A stretch of 64,000 nucleotides of DNA from Postechiella marina (GTDB lineage: Bacteria > Bacteroidota > Bacteroidia > Flavobacteriales > Flavobacteriaceae). Shown piece after piece: positions 1-9,044 of this stretch. The stretch lies in assembly GCF_039538365.1 (NCBI RefSeq), contig NZ_BAABCA010000001.1, positions 682,001 to 746,000 of the forward strand, given 5' to 3'. The position numbers and the translations under genes are program-made. Under the pieces are notes generated by a model. The model saw nothing but the letters and a program-made list of their open reading frames with translations, was not told where the DNA came from and did no database searches. How positions within the stretch are numbered: position 1 is the stretch's first letter; every line of letters begins with the position of its first letter.

Positions 1-346
1 CTGGTAATAAAGGTCTAGGGCCTACAATACTCATATCGCCTTTAATAACATTTATTAATTGCGGAATCTCGTCTAGCGAATAATTTCTAACAAATAACCC
101 CAGTTTAGTTATTCTTTCGTTATCAGGTAAAAACTCTCCATTAGCATCCTTTTTATCGTTCATAGACTTAAACTTAATAATGCTAAATATTTTTCCGTGT
201 AAACCCGGACGCTTTTGAAAAAAGAAAGCTTTACCATTATTAGATATTAATAAACAAATAAAAACAATAAAAAATATAGGAAACAATAGTATTAAAGCAG
301 TTACTGCTGCTAAAAAATCAAAAAGGCGTTTTACAATTTTATACAT
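1..346 (-). CDS. Initiating sugar transferase (PglC/WcaJ-like), cut by left edge
   Basis: This is the N-terminal 115 codons of a bacterial sugar transferase (PF02397 family). The enzyme moves a sugar phosphate from a UDP-sugar to undecaprenyl phosphate at the inner membrane and so starts the repeat unit. The translation opens MYKIVKRLFDFLAA, followed by one hydrophobic helix (about residues 12-35). It then shows the family signatures FFFQKRPGLHGKIF, the IIKFKSM segment, the SLDEIPQL motif and DMSIVGPRPLLP. The short form with a single membrane helix is typical of PglC-like enzymes. The start is the ATG at 344-346. The rest lies outside the window. Together with the PglE- and PglF-like genes at 23-26 kb, it suggests a bacillosamine- or QuiNAc-type first sugar. 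The family call is firm; the substrate is inferred. Confidence 0.93.
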   Translation of the reverse strand, partial: MYKIVKRLFDFLAAVTALILLFPIFFIVFICLLISNNGKAFFFQKRPGLHGKIFSIIKFKSMNDKKDANGEFLPDNERITKLGLFVRNYSLDEIPQLINVIKGDMSIVGPRPLLP

Positions 347-943
347 ATTAATAGGGCAATATTATTTAAAAAGTAAATGTATTGCATTTCAATTTTTATA
401 AAGATTAAATACGATTATAGTTGCCTTTTTATCGATTATTTGATTTTTTTTAAAATCGGTTAAAAACTATTTATACATGCATAAATAGTTTTTAGCCCAT
501 ACGTTTATTTATAAACTAAGTTTTTTAACAGAAATAGGTATTTATATCTGGTTTATGCTATTAGTTTAAAAATGTTTTATACCCTATTTTATGCTTAATT
601 TTAATATTATAATTAGACTTAGATTGTGGTGTGTTGTCAGCCTAAAAATTATGTTAATATGTATAGCTAATTAATTATTAAACAATAGTTTGTTATTTTT
701 TATTAACAATATTTTATAACATGGTTTTTTCTACTATTTTTGCCCCGATAATTAAAAAACGATCTCGAAGTCCAAAGTGTTATTTGTAACGTATATACTG
801 TTTTTAATGTTAATGATAAAAACATTTTAACGGTAAAATCAAACACTTAATCGATTTTTTAAATTATCACATTGTGTTTCATCGAAAAAAGTGCTCATTT
901 AAACGGTTTTATTTAAAATGTTTTTTAATCTTGTAAGTATATT
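347..943. other. Gene-free AT-rich region between divergent genes
   Basis: No open frame here looks coding. The region separates the minus-strand sugar transferase from the plus-strand beta-helix lipoprotein, so it should hold the promoter for at least the latter. I saw no convincing TTTG/TAnnTTTG pair. The only clear structure is a 14-bp perfect inverted repeat at 461-494. Confidence 0.6.
461..494. repeat. 14-bp inverted repeat with 6-nt loop
   Basis: The arms TAAAAACTATTTAT and ATAAATAGTTTTTA are perfect complements around ACATGC. It lies about 115 bp upstream of the sugar transferase start and 450 bp upstream of the beta-helix gene. No long T run follows on either strand, so it is either a weak terminator-like hairpin or a protein-binding site. 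The function is unknown. Confidence 0.5.
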
Positions 944-2857
944 ATGAACCCCAGATCAAAATTTTATTTTATGAAACCTACTTTCAACACGTTTGTTTTT
1001 GTGTTTCTTTTTGTTTTTTCTATTAGTTCTTGTAATAAAGAGGATATTTTTGTAGAAGAAATTGAAGAAGTAATTGCAGAAGAAGAACCCGTAAACAAAG
1101 AAGATGCTTCTAGCGAAGTAACTATTGACCCTACAGCGCCATGCGATTTTAATTTTAGCGACGCAGTTGCCAACAGTACCATTATTATTAACTGTGTTAT
1201 GGACCTTGGTAACCAAACCATAAATTTACCAGAAAATGTAACTATTGTTTACGAAGGAGGCGATATTATTAATGGATCGTTAAATTTTTCTAGCAACAGT
1301 ATTATTTCTGGACAATTATTAAATTCTAGCTTAACTATAGGTGGTACAAAACCACAATTAAAAGACGCTAACTTTGTTTTTGACCCAGAACGTTGGGGTA
1401 TTGTAGAGGGTAAGGTGGCAGACGATGTGGCTTTAAAAAATAAAGAGATTTTACAAACGGTTATTAACCAAGCAAAAAAATTAGGGATTTCGGTTTTTGA
1501 AATTGATGCATTAGATGCTTTTTTTAAAGTAGATTTATATAGAATGAATAGAGATGCTAATGCCAGAGCTTCTATTAGATTACCAGAAGATTTTCATTTA
1601 AAAATGACAGATAAAACCTTTTTAAGAGTGCAACCTAATCCGGCACCGTTTTATACCTTGTTAAGTACCTTTCTTGTAGATAATGTAACCATTACAGGTG
1701 GTAATTTAATAGGAGACCGTTACGAGCACGATTACAGTTCTGTTTTTGATGAGCATGGAGTTAATCGTGATACACACGAATGGGGATCTTTGCTATACAT
1801 TATAGGTACAGAAAATATTGTAGTAGAAGATGTTTTTTTTAGCAACCCTAGTGGTGATGGTATTATGTTGCATGAAGAAACCTTTAGACAGGCAGATGGA
1901 ACGCTATATCCTGGAAAAAAAGAAACAAACAATGCGTTAATTAAAAATTGTGTGGTTTCTGGAGCAAGACGTAATGGTATTAGTTTTTTAGATGGCAGAA
2001 ATATTGTTATAGATAATTGCATTATTAAAGATACAGGTAATGGATCTCAGGCTTATAACAATACAGGAACTAAAATATACAGTAGCACAGGAGTAGAGCC
2101 AAGGTTTGGTATCGATTTGGAAGCTATTAGGTACAGAAATGATGATGGTACATTAAGGCAAACAGCGCTAAATGAAGATATAACCATAAAAAACTCAACT
2201 TTTGAAAATAACCATGATGGAGACGTTCTTTTATATACATGTAACGATGTAGTTATAGAAAATAATAATTTTGATTCGTGGATAGGTAATATAGCTGCCT
2301 ATAATATAACTATACGCCACAATAATTTTAAAGCAAGAGTTAACAATGGCAAATCTTACCCTAGAGCCATACATATAACCCAAAGGAAAGATCCATTTGG
2401 GGACGAAATGAATTTTAATTATAACATTTATGGTAATAAAATAGCAGGTTATCAAAATGGAATATCATTTTCAGGTGAAGATTTTAATGTTTATAATAAC
2501 GAAGTTTTAGACTGCGAAGCTGGTATGTGGATAGGTAATTTAGTGGATACAGAAATACACGATAATACATTTACTTCTTCTAAAACCTACAGCTATGGTT
2601 TGCGTTCGCGCGGAGGCTCTAGTAAAAACGTATCTGTGTACAACGAGACTTATAATGTAAATTACAGACCTATTGATTTTCAAGGTTACAATACTAATTC
2701 AACTGGTTATTTAAAAATTTATGATTGCACCTTTAATTCTGCCAATAGCGGAAATACAATTTATTTAAAAAATGCTAATTATATAGAGTTTAGCAAAATA
2801 ACATCCAATGTAAAAATGGAGTTAATAAGCAGTAATAATATTTTGAAAATCAATTAA
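944..2857 (+). CDS. Right-handed parallel beta-helix repeat lipoprotein
   Basis: This 637-residue predicted surface or periplasmic lipoprotein has a hydrophobic signal ending in the lipobox SISSC (Cys30), then a Glu-rich linker. A second ATG at 971 would give a more standard 20-residue lipoprotein signal (MKPTFNTF start, Cys at 21) and may be the true start. From about residue 240 the chain has beta-helix-type strands such as NVTITGGNL, NIVVEDVFF, NALIKNCVVSG and NIVIDNCIIKD. These are the turn-rich repeats of pectate-lyase or NosD-like folds, which often bind or cleave polysaccharides. It is the only plus-strand gene inside the left block of the polysaccharide locus and is followed by a strong terminator. 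It may act on the polymer made here, as a lyase, epimerase or anchor; this is inference, and I identified no catalytic residues. Confidence 0.8.
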   Translation: MNPRSKFYFMKPTFNTFVFVFLFVFSISSCNKEDIFVEEIEEVIAEEEPVNKEDASSEVTIDPTAPCDFNFSDAVANSTIIINCVMDLGNQTINLPENVTIVYEGGDIINGSLNFSSNSIISGQLLNSSLTIGGTKPQLKDANFVFDPERWGIVEGKVADDVALKNKEILQTVINQAKKLGISVFEIDALDAFFKVDLYRMNRDANARASIRLPEDFHLKMTDKTFLRVQPNPAPFYTLLSTFLVDNVTITGGNLIGDRYEHDYSSVFDEHGVNRDTHEWGSLLYIIGTENIVVEDVFFSNPSGDGIMLHEETFRQADGTLYPGKKETNNALIKNCVVSGARRNGISFLDGRNIVIDNCIIKDTGNGSQAYNNTGTKIYSSTGVEPRFGIDLEAIRYRNDDGTLRQTALNEDITIKNSTFENNHDGDVLLYTCNDVVIENNNFDSWIGNIAAYNITIRHNNFKARVNNGKSYPRAIHITQRKDPFGDEMNFNYNIYGNKIAGYQNGISFSGEDFNVYNNEVLDCEAGMWIGNLVDTEIHDNTFTSSKTYSYGLRSRGGSSKNVSVYNETYNVNYRPIDFQGYNTNSTGYLKIYDCTFNSANSGNTIYLKNANYIEFSKITSNVKMELISSNNILKIN

Positions 2858-2899
2858 GTTATATAACTATACTATACATAGTAAGTAGTTAACATACCA

Positions 2900-2941
2900 A
2901 AAAAAAGCTTCATAATTTAAAAAATTATGAAGCTTTTTTTA
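2900..2941 (+). terminator. Rho-independent terminator after the beta-helix lipoprotein gene
   Basis: A perfect stem, GCTTCATAATTT pairing with AAATTATGAAGC around a short A-rich loop, is flanked by an A tract on the left and seven T residues on the right. It lies about 45 bp after the stop codon at 2857 and could work in both directions. Confidence 0.85.
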
Positions 2942-3268
2942 CATTTAATAACGTCATAGCGATTAGCACTTAATAGGTTAACAGAATCTAAAGAATTAAT
3001 TAATTAGTGTTATGCACAGAAAACGACATTAATCAATTTTTTAGACCAGATAAGAGGAAACTTTACATGTCTAAACCGCCAATTCTCCAATTTCTGCCAA
3101 TAAAAGAATAACTTTAATAAATACTTGGCGTCAAATATGTATATACTCATTTCTTAAAATCAGATTAGAAGTCTTTGTAGCACACAAAGAAAAAACAATC
3201 TTGAATTTGATAAAAAATATTGAGGTTTATAGAATTGGTCTTTGCTTAATTTTGTATTATTTTTTTAA
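2942..3268. other. Gene-free stretch between convergent genes
   Basis: This lies between the terminator of the beta-helix gene and the end of the minus-strand acyltransferase gene. A 46-codon minus-strand frame (3010-3150) exists but has no recognisable features. I see nothing else. Confidence 0.5.
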
Positions 3269-4318
3269 CTAATATTTAGGTTTATAAAATAGTTTTTCAA
3301 AATATTTATAAGACAAATGCGATATATAAATGGCTGCAGCAATGCATACTGCGTTTATCAAAATAATTACAGAGGTGTCGTTTAAATAGTTCTCAATATC
3401 TATTTTCTTTAAAAAGTACAAAATAACAACCAACGCAATCATATGGTACATGTATATGCCATAAGATATTTTTCCAAAATAATTTAAAGGCTTCGATTTT
3501 ATAATAAATAGAGGATGGTAAGCTATTAAAGAAATAAATAAAGCACTTAAAACCATATTAAATATTAACGTGAATTTTACTGATTCGAAAATTAAATAAT
3601 TGGTTAAAAACGAAATAATAAATAAGCCATAGACTGTTATATGTATTATTTTATTTTTAAAAAAATCGAGTTTAAATTTTTCGAATAATACAGCAAATAG
3701 GCCACCACAAACAAAATAGAAATAATAATTTTTAAAGGCATAAAAATCAAAGTAAAACAGAGCAATACCTACTAATATAGTAAGCAATATGCTTAGTGTT
3801 AAAATAATGTGGCGTCTGCCTAAATAGATTAAAAATGGAGCAAATAAATAAAATTGTTCTTCTACACCAATACTCCAAAGTATATTAAGTATACCACCAA
3901 CCTTATAGTAATGTGCAATAACATTGGGAGCCAAAAACACATAACCAATAAAAAATTCATCCCAAGGGTATTCAATGTTGTAAGGAATGCCCGCAGCGGG
4001 CAAAATAAAATTGTAAAAGGTAAAACCAATAATTAATACCAGATAATATACAGGGTATAACCTTTGTACTCTTCTTAAATAAAAGTTTTTAAAGTCAAAT
4101 GATTTTTTTGTAGACAGTTCTAAATAGATAAGTCTTATAATTAAAAAACCAGATAAAGTAAAAAAATAGAGCACAGCAAGCTTTCCCTTGTGGAATAAAG
4201 GCAAGCCATCAAAAGACGGTAGACTTACATTGTTTGATGTTTCTGGAATGTGATGTATAACTACTAATATAGCTAGTATAAATCTTATTGCATATAAATT
4301 TGGTAATTGTTTTCCCAT
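3269..4318 (-). CDS. Acyltransferase-3 family membrane protein (OafA/ExoZ-like)
   Basis: This is a 349-residue multi-pass membrane protein of the acyltransferase-3 family (PF01757), which O-acylates sugars of O-antigens, capsules and exopolysaccharides. It starts with LPNLYAIRFILAILVVIHHI, in which the His after the first helix is the conserved catalytic position. Further family marks are FFTLSGFLI, the YLRRVQRLYPVYYLV segment and WSIGVEEQFYLFAPFL. About ten hydrophobic helices follow. It has no fused SGNH domain, so it is the short form. It is the last recognised polysaccharide gene before the beta-helix gene, with a 104-bp gap to the upstream glycosyltransferase. It probably adds acetyl or another acyl group to the repeat unit; donor and position cannot be read from sequence. 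Confidence 0.92.
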   Translation of the reverse strand: MGKQLPNLYAIRFILAILVVIHHIPETSNNVSLPSFDGLPLFHKGKLAVLYFFTLSGFLIIRLIYLELSTKKSFDFKNFYLRRVQRLYPVYYLVLIIGFTFYNFILPAAGIPYNIEYPWDEFFIGYVFLAPNVIAHYYKVGGILNILWSIGVEEQFYLFAPFLIYLGRRHIILTLSILLTILVGIALFYFDFYAFKNYYFYFVCGGLFAVLFEKFKLDFFKNKIIHITVYGLFIISFLTNYLIFESVKFTLIFNMVLSALFISLIAYHPLFIIKSKPLNYFGKISYGIYMYHMIALVVILYFLKKIDIENYLNDTSVIILINAVCIAAAIYISHLSYKYFEKLFYKPKY

Positions 4319-4422
4319 TGTTGCTATGTTAAACTGACTTATTTTATGTTAACATTATTTGTTATCTTTTTTTCTTCGTACTAAGCTTGTTTTGTTTTTT
4401 ATAAAATGATAAGCTAGTCTTA

Positions 4423-5541
4423 TTACAGGTAATTTTTGTAAATATTAGTTACTGCTTTTAGACTGCTAGATAGTTCAAATTTTTTGACTTTTATAACTCC
4501 ATTTTTCGAGAATGATTCAGATAATTTCTCGTCAGTATTTAATTTATATATCGCGTTAGCGAAGGCTTTTTTATCGTTTTGAGGAAATAAAAAGCCATTA
4601 TCGCCATGGTCTATAATCTCTTTATGTCCTCGCTCTACAGGTGCAACAAGCGGTAATGCACACATCATTTCTTCAACAAGATTTATGGGTAGACCTTCTT
4701 GTTTACTAGCCGATATACCAATGTCTGATAGTTTATAAATTTCGTGAATATCGGTTCTAAAGCCAATAAATTTTATAGTGTCGCTAAGCTTTAAATTTTC
4801 AGTATATGTTTTTAATTGCGCTTCGTCTCTACCACTTCCTGCAAACATAATAAAGGTATTTGCAAACAATTCTGGATATTGCAACACGCTATCTATAATA
4901 AATTTATGGTTTTTTCTAGGAATAAATTCTGCTGCGTAAACCAATATTTTTTTATCTAACGGAAAATCTTTAGCTGTTCTTAATGCCATTTTGGTATTTT
5001 TATCTACCGGATGAAACGAGGCTTTGTTTACGCCAATACCAGGAATTAAGTAATAATCTGTGCTTTTTGCGCCATTTTTTTTAATTAACTCATAATCTTC
5101 AGAGTTTATGGTAATAATGGCGTCTGTTATCTTAGATAATAAGAGTTCTACAGGGTAAAACAAAGCCCAATACACAAATGGTGCACCTTTATAAAAATGA
5201 AACCCATGCGCTGTATAAATTAAAGTGGTCTCTTTTTTTCTTGCTTTTAAACTTGCTAAACGCGTAACCACACTAGCCGATGGGGTATGGCAATTTATTA
5301 GGCTATAATTTTCTGTGTTTATTATATGCTTTAATCGTTTGTATGCTTTAATGTTTTTTGAAGAAAACGGATTTCTAGCAAAATCAATATGCCAAATTTT
5401 ATCTACATATGGTAAATCGATAACATCGTTACAAGCCACATGGGTTTCGTAACCTTGTTCTTGTAACCATTGTAAATATGGTAAATGGAAAGCTTTAAAA
5501 TGATGTGCTATAGAAGCAGTAAAAAGAATTTTACGAGACAT
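4423..5541 (-). CDS. Glycosyltransferase family 4 (EpsD/CapM-like)
   Basis: This is a 372-residue GT-B glycosyltransferase. The N-terminal half shows the EpsD-like pattern YTAHGFHFYKGAP, then a hydrophobic YPVELLLSKITDAIITIN segment that lies on the membrane in this group. The C-terminal half has the donor site, with GSGRDE followed by the E-x7-E motif EGLPINLVEE. The enzyme would add a sugar from an NDP donor to the lipid-linked repeat unit on the cytoplasmic face. The start at 5541 directly abuts a stop codon (5542-5544) of a short decayed frame, suggesting that another gene once lay just upstream in the operon. Confidence 0.92.
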   Translation of the reverse strand: MSRKILFTASIAHHFKAFHLPYLQWLQEQGYETHVACNDVIDLPYVDKIWHIDFARNPFSSKNIKAYKRLKHIINTENYSLINCHTPSASVVTRLASLKARKKETTLIYTAHGFHFYKGAPFVYWALFYPVELLLSKITDAIITINSEDYELIKKNGAKSTDYYLIPGIGVNKASFHPVDKNTKMALRTAKDFPLDKKILVYAAEFIPRKNHKFIIDSVLQYPELFANTFIMFAGSGRDEAQLKTYTENLKLSDTIKFIGFRTDIHEIYKLSDIGISASKQEGLPINLVEEMMCALPLVAPVERGHKEIIDHGDNGFLFPQNDKKAFANAIYKLNTDEKLSESFSKNGVIKVKKFELSSSLKAVTNIYKNYL

Positions 5542-5711
5542 TTATTTTGGTGTTTTAATTTGCTCAAGAACCTTGTTATAGGTTTCTCTTTGATTATAAT
5601 TAATAGGGCTATTTAGTGTTTCAAAAAACAAGGTATGTTTGATTTGTAATTATCTGTATTTTTTGTTTTGTAATCACGTACAACTTTTGGTAAAGTATTA
5701 AATATACTCAG
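5542..5711 (-). pseudogene. Possible decayed 3' end of a deleted gene in the polysaccharide operon
   Basis: Two overlapping minus-strand frames read like consecutive parts of one protein tail. Frame A (5613-5711) reads SIFNTLPKVVRDYKTKN and continues to IPCF. Frame B (5542-5649) continues with FFETLNSPINYNQRETYN and ends KVLEQIKTPK. They would join by one base at a run of six T residues (minus sense, near 5621-5627). The final stop abuts the ATG of the next gene, as is usual inside this operon. Frame A is closed upstream by TAG, and the same frame is again open for about 18 codons before that. I do not recognise the family. The alternative is chance open frames in AT-rich DNA. Confidence 0.35.
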
Positions 5712-5865
5712 CTAAAATAATAATACTCGGTTTAAACTAAATGATTTATTCGTTGAAACTTCATATAATCAAGTTATTAAATATTTAAAAAAAATCTTGT
5801 TTGTTATTGGTGTTTGCTTATAGATTAGCTTGTTCTTTTTTTAGGTATCATTTTTATAACATATG
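5712..5865. other. Non-coding remainder of a 324-bp gap
   Basis: AT-rich sequence between the possible gene remnant and the 3' end of the polymerase gene. No terminator, promoter or convincing gene is visible. Confidence 0.4.
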
Positions 5866-7020
5866 TTAGTGATGGTGTGGAGGTCCATCGCTACTTCCGC
5901 TACCAGATATAAGGGGTAAAATAATATGGTTGAAGGTGTAGTAAAAAATTGTAACCCATGCCATAATAGTATATTTGTTTCTAGGGAAACTGCTATTAAC
6001 AGTACTAAATAATAATAGGGGAATAGCCAACCAGCTATACCCACCAATACGGTCTGAATATGGAATATTAAAATTAAAATAAAACACGACAGACGACACG
6101 ATAAAATACTTAATTAAAAAGACATTCAATCTGCTATTTAAATTGCCAAACTTTACAAACAAAAACAAAAACATAGAGTTATAAAACACAAAATCTATTC
6201 TAAAACCTACCCTATAGGTCGTTTCTCCTGTAAAGGCTAAATTTTGAACATCTTCGCCACCTAGAGAAGCTAAAAATGCGAGTTTATCGAACCCAAAGCC
6301 TAAAAATGCCAAGCCTATTGCCATAACATAAGCTATAATAAAATATTTTATTTTTACATTTTCGCCAATTAAAACCATTATTAAACAGCCTATGGGAATT
6401 AAAGAGGTTCTATGAAAAAAGAAAGAGGTAATAAGGTATAGCGCAGCTATTTTATATTGCTTTTGTATTAGGTAGAGCAAACCAAATAGAACAAAAGGAA
6501 TGGCCAAACCATTTCTTATAATATTAATTTCGTAGTTTAGAAACACAAACGAGCAGGTAATCATAAGAAAAAGAAGCAAGCTGCTCCCAGATTCGCCATA
6601 ATTGGTATACTTTCTAACAAAGCGATAAAAACTAATATTCATAATGATTGCTACGGTTAGCAAAAAAAATGAGAAGCTTTTTAGTTTAAAGGTTAAAAAC
6701 ATAATTACAGAAAAGAAAAAATCGGTATCTAACCTTTCTATAAAATCAAAGAAATTGGAAATGTGTATACCTTTTAAAAAACCATAGTTATAATAATTGG
6801 AAGTATCTGTACCAATATTTACAGCTCGGGTACCTGCAAATAGTATGAGTATGGTAATTAGAAAAATAAGAATATTTCTATCGTTTCTTATAAGCGAAAT
6901 GGTTGGTTTATTTTGTAAAGCTAAAAGAATTAAAGAACCAAAAATTACAAAACAACCTATTAGCCATACATAAAAGTTATTGTAATCGTTGTTTGTTAAA
7001 TTTTCTAAAATAGAATTCAT
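5866..7020 (-). CDS. EpsG-family polysaccharide polymerase (Wzy-type)
   Basis: This 384-residue protein has about ten hydrophobic helices. The signature near residues 64-79, TRAVNIGTDTSNYYNYG, matches the GTDTxxYxxxF pattern after helix 2 in EpsG/Wzy-like polymerases (PF14897). A long loop with RFVRKYTNYGES and a central NIIRNGLAIPFVLFGL segment follow the same layout. It would polymerise flipped repeat units at the periplasmic face. It lies in the minus-strand operon between two glycosyltransferase genes. The C-terminus is unusual, GSGSSDGPPHHH, a polar tail ending in three His residues. It is the only polymerase candidate I see in the locus. Confidence 0.87.
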   Translation of the reverse strand: MNSILENLTNNDYNNFYVWLIGCFVIFGSLILLALQNKPTISLIRNDRNILIFLITILILFAGTRAVNIGTDTSNYYNYGFLKGIHISNFFDFIERLDTDFFFSVIMFLTFKLKSFSFFLLTVAIIMNISFYRFVRKYTNYGESGSSLLLFLMITCSFVFLNYEINIIRNGLAIPFVLFGLLYLIQKQYKIAALYLITSFFFHRTSLIPIGCLIMVLIGENVKIKYFIIAYVMAIGLAFLGFGFDKLAFLASLGGEDVQNLAFTGETTYRVGFRIDFVFYNSMFLFLFVKFGNLNSRLNVFLIKYFIVSSVVFYFNFNIPYSDRIGGYSWLAIPLLLFSTVNSSFPRNKYTIMAWVTIFYYTFNHIILPLISGSGSSDGPPHHH

Positions 7021-7037
7021 ACTAAATTTATAACAGC

Positions 7038-7919
7038 CTAGCGCTTATAATTTGCAATATTAAAAATATTTTTTTTGTAATATATTAAACTTTTTTCATC
7101 TAAGTCTTGAGACCGTCTTGCAATTAGCACAGGAGTTTGACCAAATAACCAAAATAAAATGTATATATTTAACTTTATAAAGCTAGTAATAGTTATTTTT
7201 AAAGCAGAAAAAAAACCTAAAATACTAACGTTTTTCCAAATTAAGTTAATAAAATGCTGTACTGCAACAAAATGTTTTTTTATGGTAGAGGTACTAGCTT
7301 CTCTATAATAAAGATAGGGTTCTTTTAATTTTGCAAAACAACTTTTTTGTACCGTACGTAACCATAAATCGTAGTCTTGCGCTCTTTTTAAAGACACATC
7401 GTATCTGTTTTCTTTAAACCATTTAGTTTTTCCCATAATACTGGGGTGTAACACCCAAGCCCCTTTAAAAACTTCGTGTAGTTGTACTTTCTTGTTGGCT
7501 TCACCTTTTCTTAAACCAAGAATTTGGTTATTATTATCTATGGCTATAGCGCCCGTACCTAATAAATCGGTTTCGGGATGTGCCCTAAAATAGGCGAGTT
7601 GTATTTCTAAACGGTTATTAAACATCATATCATCGGCATCCATTCTGCAATAATAACTTCCTGTAGCCAAATCAGATAATTCATTAAGTCTGGTAGGCAA
7701 ACCTTTATTTTTACCATCGCTTATAACGTGTATTCTAGGCTCGTTTTTGGCATATTCTTTTGCGATTTCTAAAGAATTATCTGTGCTGCCATCATCCATT
7801 AAAAAAAGTTCCCAATGGCTTATGGTTTGCATTAAAACAGAGTTAATGGCAAAGCCCAAGTAAGCTTCAGAATTATAAAACGGTATGCCTATACTAATTA
7901 AAGTTTTTTGGTTATTCAT
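7038..7919 (-). CDS. Glycosyltransferase family 2
   Basis: This is a 293-residue GT-A glycosyltransferase. The first residues give the nucleotide-binding pattern SIGIPFYNSEAYL, then MDDGSTDNS and the metal-binding DxD as RMDADDMM. The C-terminal part carries DYDLWLR, which fits the acceptor/base region of GT2 enzymes, and a hydrophobic stretch near residues 235-265 that may attach it to the membrane. It would add one sugar of the repeat unit in the cytoplasm. Its start overlaps the 3' end of the upstream GT4 gene by 8 bp, so the two are translationally coupled. Donor and linkage are unknown. Confidence 0.93.
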   Translation of the reverse strand: MNNQKTLISIGIPFYNSEAYLGFAINSVLMQTISHWELFLMDDGSTDNSLEIAKEYAKNEPRIHVISDGKNKGLPTRLNELSDLATGSYYCRMDADDMMFNNRLEIQLAYFRAHPETDLLGTGAIAIDNNNQILGLRKGEANKKVQLHEVFKGAWVLHPSIMGKTKWFKENRYDVSLKRAQDYDLWLRTVQKSCFAKLKEPYLYYREASTSTIKKHFVAVQHFINLIWKNVSILGFFSALKITITSFIKLNIYILFWLFGQTPVLIARRSQDLDEKSLIYYKKNIFNIANYKR

Positions 7920-9042
7920 TAGATGTGTTTTTTTTATTATAGATGTTTTCTAAAGTCTTAACGCTTACCTCAATATCAAACCCTTTTTCTTTTAAAACAT
8001 GATGCCTTTTCGAGTTATCGTAACACTCAGACTTATTTAAAATGTCTTGTAGAGCGATTTCCCAGGTTTCAAAATTGGCTTTAAGAGCTTGAAAATTAAT
8101 TAAGTTAAGTCCAAGATCTACTTCTTTAGATATAGCATCAGAAATAAGAGCAGGAACACCAGCGGTTTGCGATTCTACAAGTATTACAGGAAATCCTTCA
8201 TGAAAAGAGGGCATAAGCAATACATCTGTATGTCCTAGTATTAAATCGATATCAGACCGAACTCCTAAAAAGGTAATGTGGTCTGTAAGGTTATTTTGAG
8301 CGACTAAATTTTCTAATTTTGATTGTAATTTTCCTTGTCCAACAATAAAGAAATGAAAATCAATATTTTTTTGTTTTAAAAACGACATAAAATCTATGGA
8401 GAATTCTACGTTTTTTACGGGCATAAGTCTGCCAATTTGAGATAGTATTATCGTGTTTTTAGTAATGCTTTCGTTTTTAAAAAACGTATGTGCTCTTTTA
8501 GATTTAACATCGAGAAATTTATGAATATCGACAGCGTTGGGAATAAATACAATGTTTTTGCTCTTTGGAAACAGGTATTTTCCAGCTAGATCGCCACAGG
8601 CAATATAGTTTGTGGTTACTAAGCGTATAAGTTTTCTAGAAAAGTTTTGATATAGCCTACCAAACAGGCTTTTACTATTAGCATCACTGGTATTGTGAGA
8701 ATGTGCTATTCTCATGTCTATACCTGCAAAATAAGCAGCTAGTAAATGAAAAGCATTGCTAAATAATTGATGAGCATGTACCGCATGAAAGGGTTTATTG
8801 TTTTTTATAAGCCGATACAATTGGTAGGTTCTAGCAAGAGCTTTATTCGAGTATTTATCGGGAATTCTATATATTTTTCCGCCTAAGGCTATAATTTCAT
8901 CATCAAAATCGCAAGTTTTATCTGTAAAGTATACAAAATCGAATTGGTACTGTGTTTTATCAATAACACGATACAAATTCATTACCATAGATTCTGCTCC
9001 AGCTCTAGGCATGGCGCCAACAACATGTAATATTCTTTTCAT
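7912..9042 (-). CDS. Glycosyltransferase family 4 (EpsF-like)
   Basis: This is a 376-residue GT-B retaining glycosyltransferase. The N-terminus, RILHVVGAMPRAGAESMVMN, is the GGxE-type acceptor-domain opening typical of EpsF-like enzymes. HAHQLFSNAFH and IAHSHNT follow. The donor domain has IGRLMPVKN, the FLGVRSDID segment and the E-x7-E motif HEGFPVILVESQ. It works on lipid-linked intermediates in the cytoplasm. It overlaps the following GT2 gene by 8 bp and lies 2 bp after the upstream GT2 gene, so all three probably share one transcript. Confidence 0.93.
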   Translation of the reverse strand: MKRILHVVGAMPRAGAESMVMNLYRVIDKTQYQFDFVYFTDKTCDFDDEIIALGGKIYRIPDKYSNKALARTYQLYRLIKNNKPFHAVHAHQLFSNAFHLLAAYFAGIDMRIAHSHNTSDANSKSLFGRLYQNFSRKLIRLVTTNYIACGDLAGKYLFPKSKNIVFIPNAVDIHKFLDVKSKRAHTFFKNESITKNTIILSQIGRLMPVKNVEFSIDFMSFLKQKNIDFHFFIVGQGKLQSKLENLVAQNNLTDHITFLGVRSDIDLILGHTDVLLMPSFHEGFPVILVESQTAGVPALISDAISKEVDLGLNLINFQALKANFETWEIALQDILNKSECYDNSKRHHVLKEKGFDIEVSVKTLENIYNKKNTSNE

Positions 9043-9044
9043 AA

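Noticed and set aside
3010..3150. 46-codon minus-strand frame starting MSIYIFDAKYLL
   Set aside because: Too short, no recognisable features, no ribosome-binding or promoter context; a degenerate transposase fragment could not be supported.
5841..6047. 68-codon minus-strand frame at the end of the polymerase gene
   Set aside because: Overlaps the EpsG-like gene in another frame and has a chance hydrophobic sequence.
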